A stretch of DNA of 8,785 nucleotides from Candidatus Izemoplasma sp. GTDB taxonomy: Bacteria; Bacillota_I; Bacilli_A; Izemoplasmatales; Izemoplasmataceae. The stretch spans positions 1 through 8,785 of the forward strand of contig SLFZ01000005.1 in the NCBI GenBank assembly GCA_007123975.1, read 5' to 3'. Of the stretch, positions 1-5,969 are shown in pieces. Position 1 is the stretch's first letter. The number at the start of each line of letters is the position of its first letter. Made by a program: the position numbers and the translations under genes. The notes beneath the pieces are model-generated. The model was not told the DNA's origin and did not search any database. It saw only the letters and a program-made list of their open reading frames with translations.

Positions 1-125
1 ATCAGCGGCATGAGTATGAGCCGTTTATCAGCCGTGGCACCGCCACGGTGGTAAACAATGAAGTCCTGGTGAGCGAGAAAGGCAAAAAAAGAGTGCGCGA
101 TCTCATAGAAGGTGGTCGGCAATGA
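1..125 (+). CDS. Metal ABC transporter permease, C-terminal fragment (5' end outside window)
   Basis: An open frame runs in from the left edge (first full codon at 3) to TGA at 123-125 and encodes the last 40 residues of a protein. The fragment is hydrophilic, with no membrane segment. It contains VLVSEKGKKRVRDLI, which resembles the wing and last helix of a winged-helix domain (compare VTLTKKGRATAVRMI in the regulator two genes on). The stop overlaps the start of the next permease gene as ATGA, so the two are translationally coupled. In tro/mnt/znu-type operons the gene before the second permease is usually the first permease, and some of these permeases have a DtxR-like cytoplasmic tail. 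Identity as that permease is inferred from position and tail; a different soluble protein cannot be excluded. Confidence 0.6.
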   Translation, partial: QRHEYEPFISRGTATVVNNEVLVSEKGKKRVRDLIEGGRQ

Positions 126-1240
126 ACATTGAAGTGCTCGCCGTCGCCTTGCTAAGCGCGATGGCCACCAGTTTGGTCGGGGTGTTTCTTGTGCTTCGCC
201 GGTTGTCGATGCTGACGGATGCGATATCGCACACGATTTTGCTTGGTATTGTGCTTGCGTTCATGGTTGTTGCCGATTTAACAAGCCCGTTTTTGCTCAT
301 CGCTGCAACGCTCATGGGTGTGCTGACGGTGTTTATGATTGAAGCGTTAATGCAAACGCGTCGAATAAAAGAAGATGCGGCCATCGGCGTCGTGTTCACG
401 TTTTTGTTCTCGATAGCCATCATCATTGTGACGACCCAGTTTCGTAACGTCCACCTTGACATAAACATGGTGCTTCTTGGAAACCTTGAATTCGTGGTCT
501 TTGATCGTCTACGGCTTTTTGGCGCTGACCTCGGGCCGACGTCGCTTTGGGTGATGGGCATCGTGCTTGCGCTGAATCTCGGGTTGCTTTCGGTGTTTTA
601 CAAAGAAATCAAGCTGTCGAGTTTCGACCCTGCGCTTGCTAGCGTGCTCGGATTTTCCGCAGTGTTAATGCATTACGGTTTGATGGCGATGGTGTCGCTC
701 ACCGCGGTGGCTGCGTTCAACGCCGTCGGTGCAATTTTGGTGATTGCGTTGATGATCGGTCCGCCGATTACCGCCCTTTTGTTTACCAAGACGTTATTTC
801 ATACGATTGTGTTGACGCTCTGTATTGCAGCCTTTAACAGCGTCGTGGGGTATGCGTTGGCGTGGGGCTTTGACATCACGATATCGGGCACCATTGCGAC
901 CGTCACGATGGCGAGCTTCTTTGCGGCCATGCTGTTTTCACCGAAGCGTGGGATACTTTTTGAGGCGTTTCGCATGCGAACACGGCGTGAGCACGTTGCC
1001 TTGGCGGGGTTGCTCGTCCACGTTGAAAACCATGCCGATTCGGAGGACGCGGCCGTCGAGTTAAACGTAAAAACCGTGCATGAGCACATGAACTGGTCGC
1101 GTGCGTTTTGTGAAAAAATCCTTCACCGGGCAAAATCACGAGACTACATCCGTGTGGAAAAGGGTATCATGCAGCTAACTGAGACGGGACACGCGTTCTA
1201 TCGTACCGTGCTTGGTGATTCGAGGGGGACTGTCCAATGA
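122..1240 (+). CDS. Metal (Mn/Zn/Fe) ABC transporter permease with C-terminal winged-helix-like tail
   Basis: Integral membrane subunit of a metal-uptake ABC transporter of the ABC-3 family (TroD/MntD/ZnuB type), working with an ATPase and a metal-binding lipoprotein presumably encoded upstream. Residues 1-275 are hydrophobic with about eight membrane segments. Family hallmarks are VGVFLVLRRLSMLTDAISHT (19-38) and FNAVGAILVIALMIGPPITA (199-218). Family members are usually about 270-300 residues; this one is 372. The extra part, 283-372, is soluble and looks like a winged helix: helices, then GIMQLTETGHAFYRTVL (348-364). The start at 122 follows GAAGGTGG (108-115) and overlaps the upstream stop; its own stop overlaps the regulator start at 1237, again as ATGA. 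The metal cannot be decided from this protein alone; the neighbouring MntR-like regulator favours manganese. Confidence 0.9.
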   Translation: MNIEVLAVALLSAMATSLVGVFLVLRRLSMLTDAISHTILLGIVLAFMVVADLTSPFLLIAATLMGVLTVFMIEALMQTRRIKEDAAIGVVFTFLFSIAIIIVTTQFRNVHLDINMVLLGNLEFVVFDRLRLFGADLGPTSLWVMGIVLALNLGLLSVFYKEIKLSSFDPALASVLGFSAVLMHYGLMAMVSLTAVAAFNAVGAILVIALMIGPPITALLFTKTLFHTIVLTLCIAAFNSVVGYALAWGFDITISGTIATVTMASFFAAMLFSPKRGILFEAFRMRTRREHVALAGLLVHVENHADSEDAAVELNVKTVHEHMNWSRAFCEKILHRAKSRDYIRVEKGIMQLTETGHAFYRTVLGDSRGTVQ

Positions 1241-1893
1241 ACCGAGCAGAAGAAGATTACTTAAAACAACTTTACGAGCTCAGTGTCAATACCCAGACTA
1301 AGCGCGTGAAATCCGCCGATTTGGCAAACGCGCTCGGCCACACCGCCCAAAGCGTCAACGAGATGCTAAAGCGTTTGGCAGAAAAAAAACATGTAAACTA
1401 CATGCCATACCGCGGCGTGACGTTGACGAAAAAAGGACGGGCGACTGCGGTGCGGATGATCCGTGCACACCGCTTGTGGGAAGTGTTTTTGTCGGAGAAG
1501 TTGGGGCTGTCTTGGGAAGCTTTGCATGAAGAGGCTGAAAAACTTGAGCACGCCACAAGCGACGTGGTGCTTGATAAGCTAAACACGTACCTCGCGGAGC
1601 CAAAAACATGCATCCATGGAAATCCGATCCCTGACGCCGATGGACACGTTGAACAAGGTGCGACACTCACCCTCGCAAAAACGGAGCCTGGTCACGTGTT
1701 TGTTGTGCAGCGCGTGGAAGATCACGCCCCGCTGTTGTCGTATCTCCGCGAGAGACGCATCGCCCTCGGTGACCGCCTTGAGGTTGTCGGGTATGAAAGC
1801 CTTGGTGATACTTTGGTCGTTAAACACAAAGGAGAATCCCACCGTCTTGGAATGAGCGTGACGAACAGGATTTACGGCGACATCGAACGATAA
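1237..1893 (+). CDS. mntR: DtxR/MntR-family metal-dependent transcriptional repressor (long form)
   Basis: Cytosolic metal-sensing repressor, probably controlling the transporter operon it ends. The 218 residues give the full long architecture: N-terminal winged helix (about 1-70), dimerisation and metal-binding domain (about 71-140, including the family motif HGNPIP at 127-132), and a C-terminal SH3-like FeoA domain (about 142-215). Metal ligands align by eye: D7 (MntR D8), H78 (H77), E101 (E99), E104 (E102), H105 (H103). The position of MntR E11 is K10, like the Arg of DtxR. H78, E82 and H97 match the ancillary site of DtxR (H79, E83, H98). Asp at position 7 rather than Met favours Mn over Fe sensing, but this is inference. 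Start is supported by GAGGGGG (1222-1228), 8 nt upstream, and the ATGA overlap with the permease. The stop codon adjoins the terminator stem. Confidence 0.9.
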   Translation: MNRAEEDYLKQLYELSVNTQTKRVKSADLANALGHTAQSVNEMLKRLAEKKHVNYMPYRGVTLTKKGRATAVRMIRAHRLWEVFLSEKLGLSWEALHEEAEKLEHATSDVVLDKLNTYLAEPKTCIHGNPIPDADGHVEQGATLTLAKTEPGHVFVVQRVEDHAPLLSYLRERRIALGDRLEVVGYESLGDTLVVKHKGESHRLGMSVTNRIYGDIER

Positions 1894-1915
1894 AAAGGCT
1901 CAAACGAGCCTTTTT
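1892..1915 (+). terminator. Rho-independent terminator of the metal-transport operon
   Basis: A perfect 10-bp inverted repeat, AAAAAGGCTC (1892-1901) and GAGCCTTTTT (1906-1915), with a 4-nt AAAC loop. The right arm ends in five T residues. It begins within the stop codon of the regulator gene. Confidence 0.92.
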
Positions 1916-1923
1916 ATATGGGT

Positions 1924-1952
1924 TTGCATTTTGACGCCTTATCCTCTATAAT
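1924..1952 (+). promoter_or_regulatory. Sigma-A-type promoter of the antiporter gene
   Basis: TTGCAT (-35, 1924-1929) and a perfect TATAAT (-10, 1947-1952) with a 17-bp spacer, just after the preceding terminator. Transcription should start near 1958-1960, leaving only about 12 nt before the first ATG at 1971. Confidence 0.8.
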
Positions 1953-1970
1953 GGGTATGGTTCAGACTTT

Positions 1971-3218
1971 ATGCATGGAAAAATGCCGATGCCGATGGAC
2001 GCGTATACTGTTTTGCTTTATGTGGGTGTCATTCTTTTTTTTGGGTTTGCATTCGGCAAAGCCTTTGAACGCATGCGTCTCCCGGATGTCACTGGATACA
2101 TCGTTGCCGGCGTCGTGATTGGCCCATATGCGCTAAACTTAATTGACATGTCGGCGTTGGCACCGCTGAGCGTCATCACCAACATTGTGCTCGGTATCAT
2201 TGCCTATCAAATTGGGACGGAGTTGTTCATTCCTGTCATCCGACGCAACGCCGGCGCAATCGTTACCATCACCATGGTCCACGCGCTAATTACCGCGGCT
2301 GTGGTGTTTTTTGGCGTGTTTGTGATTTTTAGGGAATGGTGGCTCGCGTTTGCGCTTTCCGGACTGGCGGTCGCATCGGCGCCCGCTCCGGTCATGCAGG
2401 TAATAAAAAAACTGAAGGCCAAAGGTCCAGTCAAAAGCACGGTTATTCCAGTTGTCGGTTTGCTCGACATCGTCGCTGTGATCGTGTTTGCGCTTTTTGC
2501 TAGCATCGCGGTATCGTTGGTTGATGGCAGTCCGATTAGTGTGCAAAACGCCATTGTGACTCCCTTCTACGAGGTGTCTGTGTCCGTTGGCATCGGCGCC
2601 GTTATGGGGCTTGTGTTGGCGTTGGTTTCTCGGTGGATCATCGAGAGGTTGCCAAAGCAGGAACGGTACCTTTCCTACCTCGCGCTAATCATGGCGTTTG
2701 TCCTTGGCAGCGTGTGGGTTGCAGAACGCCATCACCTATCCTTGATTCTTATTCCGCTGTCAATGGGCATGGCCTTTACCAACTTTATCGATAAGGAGAC
2801 ATTCACCATTCAAAACGCCGCCCTCAACAACTTCGGAGGCCCGTTTATCGTGCTCTTTTTCACGATTGCCGGTTTAGGGCTGTCTCCCGGATTGATGGTG
2901 TCTGCGGGCTTGCTCGCAATCGTGTTTATCGCCCTCAGACTGGTGGGGAAAGTGTTGGGCTCTCATCTTGGCGCGTCCTTGACCACCTGCTCACCGAACG
3001 TGAAACGCTACACTGGATGGTGTTTGTTGCCGCAAGCCGGTGTTACCATAGGGATGCTTGTGGCGCTCTCTGCAATGCTACCTGAAAGAGAGACGCAACT
3101 TATTCAAACGGTGGTTCTATCGAGCATCTTGATTTTCCAAATCATTGGTCCTATCGTGATGCAACATTCACTGATTAAAGCGGGCGAAGCCAGACTGGAA
3201 AGTCCTATTACCAACTAG
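1971..3218 (+). CDS. CPA2-type monovalent cation/proton antiporter (Na+/H+ exchanger domain)
   Basis: Membrane exchanger of the PF00999 fold, expected to exchange Na+ or K+ for H+. The 415 residues are almost all membrane-embedded (about 11-13 segments). The first helix leads into RMRLPDVTGYIVAGVVIGP (34-52), a family hallmark. SAPAP (136-140) precedes the unwound helix, and GLLDIVAV (163-170) carries the conserved acidic residue D166. The residue before this Asp is Leu, where NapA/NhaA-type exchangers have Asp, CPA1 proteins Asn and KefC Gln. There is no C-terminal TrkA-N/RCK domain, so it is the short form. The start is uncertain: ATGs in frame lie at 1971, 1983, 1989 and 1995, and none has a good Shine-Dalgarno sequence. 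A weak GGA at 1977-1979 could serve the later ones. Monocistronic; substrate not determinable here. Confidence 0.9.
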   Translation: MHGKMPMPMDAYTVLLYVGVILFFGFAFGKAFERMRLPDVTGYIVAGVVIGPYALNLIDMSALAPLSVITNIVLGIIAYQIGTELFIPVIRRNAGAIVTITMVHALITAAVVFFGVFVIFREWWLAFALSGLAVASAPAPVMQVIKKLKAKGPVKSTVIPVVGLLDIVAVIVFALFASIAVSLVDGSPISVQNAIVTPFYEVSVSVGIGAVMGLVLALVSRWIIERLPKQERYLSYLALIMAFVLGSVWVAERHHLSLILIPLSMGMAFTNFIDKETFTIQNAALNNFGGPFIVLFFTIAGLGLSPGLMVSAGLLAIVFIALRLVGKVLGSHLGASLTTCSPNVKRYTGWCLLPQAGVTIGMLVALSAMLPERETQLIQTVVLSSILIFQIIGPIVMQHSLIKAGEARLESPITN

Positions 3219-3225
3219 CATAACG

Positions 3226-3259
3226 AAAATGACCCTCCATATTGGGATGGTCATTTTTT
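3226..3259 (+). terminator. Rho-independent terminator of the antiporter gene
   Basis: Stem AAAATGACCCTCC (3226-3238) with GGATGGTCATTTT (3245-3257), one mismatch, a 6-nt loop and a run of six T residues (3254-3259). It lies 7 nt after the stop codon. Confidence 0.88.
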
Positions 3260-3270
3260 ATCACCAGGTA

Positions 3271-3299
3271 TTGTGTAATGAATAGTACTGTGTTAGAGT
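3271..3299 (+). promoter_or_regulatory. Probable promoter of the padR-HAAS operon (extended -10)
   Basis: TTGTGT (3271-3276) and TAGAGT (3294-3299) are 17 bp apart, and TG at 3291-3292 forms an extended -10. Both hexamers are imperfect. PadR regulators often repress themselves, but I see no clear ATGT...ACAT operator here. Confidence 0.45.
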
Positions 3300-3316
3300 T
3301 AGTATGAGGTGATGTC

Positions 3317-3691
3317 ATGAACACGCAGTTTAAGCGAGGTATATTGGAAATATGCGTCTTGGCATTGTTGGCCGAAGACGACCAATATGGGTATGCAATC
3401 ATCAACACCCTCTCAGAGCACATCGATGTAGGGGAAAACACCGTCTATCCGATTTTAAGGCGATTGACAAAAGACGCTCACGCCGAAACATACCTTAAAG
3501 AATCAACAAGTGGGGCACCCCGCAAGTACTACGCGATGACAAAAAAGGGATTTTCTCATTATGTGAGACAACGTGATGAGTGGAGCGCTTTTCTCGCAGG
3601 CGTCTACCAAATACTCAACCAAGGAGGAAAAAATCATGAAAAGCTTTATCAACGATTTAAAGAACGCATTGAAAAAACGGAAGCTGAGTGA
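3317..3691 (+). CDS. PadR-family transcriptional regulator
   Basis: Cytosolic winged-helix repressor. The 124 residues show the PadR N-terminal signature: QFKRGILEICVLALL (4-18), DQYGYAII (22-29), ENTVYPILRRL (40-50, recognition helix) and GAPRKYYAMTKKG (66-78, wing). The start at 3317 has an almost ideal Shine-Dalgarno sequence, GAGGTGAT (3306-3313). The regulator is first in an operon with a HAAS/DUF4097 protein, a common Bacillota pairing in which PadR probably controls the operon. Unusually, the last 19 codons overlap the next gene by 56 nt in another frame, and its residues 103-106 (GGKN) are encoded by that gene's Shine-Dalgarno region. The charged tail (107-124) is therefore probably a by-product of stop-codon loss or drift. 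The effector is unknown. Confidence 0.92.
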   Translation: MNTQFKRGILEICVLALLAEDDQYGYAIINTLSEHIDVGENTVYPILRRLTKDAHAETYLKESTSGAPRKYYAMTKKGFSHYVRQRDEWSAFLAGVYQILNQGGKNHEKLYQRFKERIEKTEAE

Positions 3692-4586
3692 TGAGGTCAT
3701 TCAAGATATTGTTCAAGACTACGAAGGGATGATTCAGGCTGGGTTAGAAGACGGGGTTAAAGAAGCGGACATTTTGAAAAAGTTCGGTACCGTTGATCGC
3801 ATTGCCGAGGAACTTGCAGGAGTCGAGCGCGACACATCAAAAGCGCCGGGTGAAGATGTGAAGGTCGTGAAACAAGTTGAAGTGACCGACGAGGCCTACC
3901 ATGTCGATGTCAACCTGCCCACGGAAAACGTCTCTTACATCCGCGCAGAAAGCAACGTCATTGAAATCACCGCAAACCGCACCATCGACGACGCATACGA
4001 CATTGAGTACGCGGATGGGACACTCAAAATCCGAGCCCCGAAAACCCAAGCGTTTGGATTGTTCAACTGGATAAGCCGTCGATTGAACGTTTCGTTCACC
4101 ATCGCCTTGCCAACGACGCCCCGTTGTGTGCAACTATCTCACAAAACGGTGACCGGCGACGTCACCTTTGAAAACCTTACGCTAGAACGGGTAAAACTGA
4201 ACAATGTCAATGGCAATGCTAAAACGCACGGCGTGCATTTTGGCGAGGTCATGCTTCAAACGGTCAACGGAGATCTTAAGGTGGATGCCTCAACCGTCAA
4301 ATCACTTCATGCACACCTTGTGAACGGAGACATCAAACTGACGAACACAACCTTTGATGAGACGATTCGGGTTGAAACGGTATCCGGTGACATTAGCATA
4401 AACACAGTCACATCGGGGGATTGCACGACATCGGCGGTGAGCGGTGACTTTTGTGCCGAGGAGTTTTATCCCGCAAGCTTTCAATCGCGCACGTTGAGCG
4501 GGGATTTAACGATTAAGAACACGAAACCACACACCATTTCAAAAGAAAACATAAAGACCACGAGCGGGACGGTTTCCATCAATTAA
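3636..4586 (+). CDS. HAAS (DUF1700-type) and DUF4097 beta-solenoid protein
   Basis: A 316-residue protein. The N-terminal 1-62 is a HAAS helical domain (FINDLKNAL..., IVQDYEGMIQAGLEDG at 25-40, ILKKFGTVDRIAEEL at 46-60). After a linker, about 85-316 is a DUF4097 repeat domain made of short beta-strands. Its turns recur as VTGD 172, VNGN 191, VNGD 210, VNGD 229, VSGD 249, VSGD 268, LSGD 287 and TSGT 309, a near-constant 19-residue period. HAAS proteins usually carry membrane segments; none is seen here, so the protein is probably cytosolic or peripheral. The start at 3636 is chosen over an in-frame ATG at 3573 because AAGGAGG (3621-3627) lies 8 nt before it and the HAAS domain begins there. 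It sits in an operon with, and overlaps, padR. In this context such proteins are thought to sense or respond to envelope stress, but molecular function is unknown. Confidence 0.88.
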   Translation: MKSFINDLKNALKKRKLSDEVIQDIVQDYEGMIQAGLEDGVKEADILKKFGTVDRIAEELAGVERDTSKAPGEDVKVVKQVEVTDEAYHVDVNLPTENVSYIRAESNVIEITANRTIDDAYDIEYADGTLKIRAPKTQAFGLFNWISRRLNVSFTIALPTTPRCVQLSHKTVTGDVTFENLTLERVKLNNVNGNAKTHGVHFGEVMLQTVNGDLKVDASTVKSLHAHLVNGDIKLTNTTFDETIRVETVSGDISINTVTSGDCTTSAVSGDFCAEEFYPASFQSRTLSGDLTIKNTKPHTISKENIKTTSGTVSIN

Positions 4587-4588
4587 AC

Positions 4589-4614
4589 ACACGCGACTTC
4601 GGTCGCGTGTTTTT
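4589..4614 (+). terminator. Rho-independent terminator with C(UUCG)G tetraloop
   Basis: Nine-bp perfect stem ACACGCGAC (4589-4597) and GTCGCGTGT (4602-4610), closed by the very stable C(UUCG)G loop, followed by T residues to 4614. It directly follows the HAAS/DUF4097 stop codon. Confidence 0.93.
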
Positions 4615-4618
4615 CTGG

Positions 4619-4647
4619 TGTACACCGTCACGATGCGCTGGTATAAT
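4619..4647 (+). promoter_or_regulatory. Promoter of the LURP-one/YxjI-like gene
   Basis: TGTACA (4619-4624, 4 of 6 matches to TTGACA) and a perfect TATAAT (4642-4647) with a 17-bp spacer. The predicted transcript starts near 4653, giving about 29 nt of leader with AAGGAG at 4668-4673. Confidence 0.72.
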
Positions 4648-4681
4648 GAAGGTAACAATGCACGTAAAAGGAGCGTGAGTC

Positions 4682-5185
4682 ATGGAAGCGTACTATCTGA
4701 AGCAAAAAGCACTGTCATTGCGGGCGTCGTATCGGGTGCTTGATGAAAGCCAAAACCCGCTATATGAATGCAAAACCCGTTGGTTTTCTCCATCGCAGAA
4801 GACCGACATCGTCGATGTGCGTGAAAACCGTCACGTCTATACGTTGAAGCGGAAGGTGTTCAGTTTTATGCCGACGCACCTTTTGCTTGACCCTCAAGGC
4901 AACGAGGTTGCCAGCATGCGGCAGCGTTTTGCGATGCGCGGGCGGCGTGTTACGGTGACGAGTCCTCAAGGGGAGTACGAAGTCACAGGAAACTATTGGG
5001 CGCATGAGTTCACCATCTATCACGACGACAAAGAAGTGGCAAACATTCGCAAGAAGTGGTTGTCGTGGGGTGACACTTATGAAATCATCATTCATGACGA
5101 CAAGAACACGGAGTTTTTGTTGGCGATGGTCTTGATGATCGATCGCAAGTTTCATTCGAAAAAAAGCAGCAATCGCAATCGATGA
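4682..5185 (+). CDS. LURP-one-related / YxjI-like protein
   Basis: A 167-residue protein with the fold of PF04525 (LURP-one-related), the family of Bacillus YxjI and plant LOR proteins, related to the phospholipid scramblase/Tubby barrel. Visible features are alternating strands with paired turns (LLLDPQGNEVASMRQRF at 67-83), SPQGEYEVTGNY (94-105), and the C-terminal signature KKWLSWGDTYEIII followed by a hydrophobic helix (FLLAMVLMID) that in this fold packs inside the barrel. It is not a signal peptide or membrane anchor. The very basic tail (KKSSNRNR) is predicted to be disordered. The start at 4682 has AAGGAG 8 nt upstream. The gene has its own promoter and a terminator shared with the convergent TetR gene. 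Its biochemical role in bacteria is not established; a membrane-associated or ligand-binding role is only inference. Confidence 0.88.
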   Translation: MEAYYLKQKALSLRASYRVLDESQNPLYECKTRWFSPSQKTDIVDVRENRHVYTLKRKVFSFMPTHLLLDPQGNEVASMRQRFAMRGRRVTVTSPQGEYEVTGNYWAHEFTIYHDDKEVANIRKKWLSWGDTYEIIIHDDKNTEFLLAMVLMIDRKFHSKKSSNRNR

Positions 5186-5186
5186 A

Positions 5187-5214
5187 AAAAAGTCGTCCAC
5201 TGGGACGACTTTTT
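5187..5214. terminator. Bidirectional terminator between convergent LURP-one-like and TetR genes
   Basis: Twelve-bp inverted repeat: AAAAAGTCGTCC (5187-5198) with GGACGACTTTTT (5203-5214) around an ACTG loop. A-rich left and T-rich right flanks let it work on both strands. It immediately follows the plus-strand stop and touches the minus-strand stop codon (5214-5216). Confidence 0.92.
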
Positions 5215-5798
5215 CATGCATCGCTTTGAAGCTCATCCGAGAAGCGAATGACGCCTTCGGCAATCAGTTTACCGATGTCATCGCTCAGCTGCTCAAGCGA
5301 GACACCTTTGGGGTCTTTGAGCCAGGATAAGTAAACATCCAAGGCGCCCGAGACGGTAAACGTCGTGGTGAAATAACTGCGCGCAAGCAATGAATCATCT
5401 GGGTTTTCGTACATCGTTGTCAAGGTCGTGACAAAGGCTCGTTTTAGTTTTTCCATAAACGCGCCTAGCAGCATTGGATGCTCTTTGAACACGTTGACGG
5501 CTGCGTTGTTCTCCAAGGTCTGTGCGCTTAAACGAAGCAAGGGTGAAGGATCACGCAAAAGAGACTCTTGGTCGAAGCGCTTCATTTGAAGGGTCAAGGC
5601 ATCAACAATGTCGGTTTGAATGGCGTCGACGACATCGTTGACGTTGGCGTGATGGTTGTAAAACGTCTTCCGGTTGATGTCGGCTTTCGCGGCGATGGCC
5701 TTGACGGTGATGGTGTCAATGGATTGCGTTTGCAATAACGCCAAGACGGCACGATTGATCTGTTTTCGCGTTCGTAAAACGCGGCGGTCTGTTTTCAT
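5214..5798 (-). CDS. TetR/AcrR-family transcriptional regulator
   Basis: A 194-residue repressor-type protein. The N-terminal helix-turn-helix occupies about 5-55: RTRKQINRAVLALLQ (9-23), ITVKAIAAKADINRKTFYNHHANVNDV (30-56), with the recognition helix around NRKTFYNHH. The C-terminal helical part (about 60-190) should bind a ligand and form the dimer. It is too divergent to name a ligand, but a YLSWLKDP segment near 155 is typical of the DhaS-like C-terminal group. The ATG at 5796-5798 is preceded by AGGAG (plus-strand 5806-5810), 7 nt away. It is divergent from the TauE/SafE gene across 171 bp, the usual arrangement for a local repressor of a transporter. No clear palindromic operator was found in that gap. 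Confidence 0.9.
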   Translation of the reverse strand: MKTDRRVLRTRKQINRAVLALLQTQSIDTITVKAIAAKADINRKTFYNHHANVNDVVDAIQTDIVDALTLQMKRFDQESLLRDPSPLLRLSAQTLENNAAVNVFKEHPMLLGAFMEKLKRAFVTTLTTMYENPDDSLLARSYFTTTFTVSGALDVYLSWLKDPKGVSLEQLSDDIGKLIAEGVIRFSDELQSDA

Positions 5799-5848
5799 AC
5801 ACGATCTCCTATAAAAGATTGATAATGACGCATGGTGTTGTGATACCC

Positions 5849-5877
5849 ATTATATTATACAGATGTGTTTTATGCAA
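5849..5877 (-). promoter_or_regulatory. Promoter of the tetR gene
   Basis: On the minus strand, TTGCAT (plus 5872-5877) and TATAAT (plus 5849-5854) are separated by 17 bp. A second overlapping TATAAT lies at 5854-5859. The transcript would start near 5842 and have a leader of about 45 nt. Confidence 0.75.
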
Positions 5878-5912
5878 CTTATTAAACCTATGTGAGGAAA
5901 TGATGGTTGGCG

Positions 5913-5941
5913 TTTCTTTTTTTCTTCGTTTGCGTTATAAT
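5913..5941 (+). promoter_or_regulatory. Probable promoter of the TauE/SafE gene
   Basis: A perfect TATAAT at 5936-5941, with a weak -35 candidate TTTCTT at 5913-5918 (17-bp spacer). The start would fall near 5948, about 22 nt before the ATG. A weak -35 is common where an activator or repressor modulates expression. Confidence 0.5.
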
Positions 5942-5969
5942 CGATACGAAAGCGGACGGAGGAAAGCTT

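Noticed and set aside
103..561. Minus-strand open frame of 152 codons opposite the ABC permease
   Set aside because: Low-complexity Ser/Thr/Asn/Met-rich translation, antisense to a clear membrane protein; a shadow of the permease codon pattern.
3573..3635. Upstream ATG for the HAAS/DUF4097 protein
   Set aside because: It lies inside padR without a ribosome binding site and adds no domain sequence; the ATG at 3636 follows AAGGAGG and starts the HAAS domain.
4760..5263. Minus-strand open frame of 167 codons opposite the LURP-one-like gene
   Set aside because: No recognisable domain, crosses the bidirectional terminator and the end of the TetR gene, and the plus-strand frame has a convincing family match with promoter and ribosome binding site.
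5811..5870. Possible TetR operator in the tetR/tauE gap (TGTGATAC...TATACA region)
   Set aside because: Ends look dyad-like (TGT and ACA), but most inner positions do not pair, so it was not called.
5907..5969. Longer TauE/SafE form starting at TTG 5907
   Set aside because: The extra 21 codons cover the -10 box and the Shine-Dalgarno sequence; the ATG at 5970 has GGAGG at the right distance.
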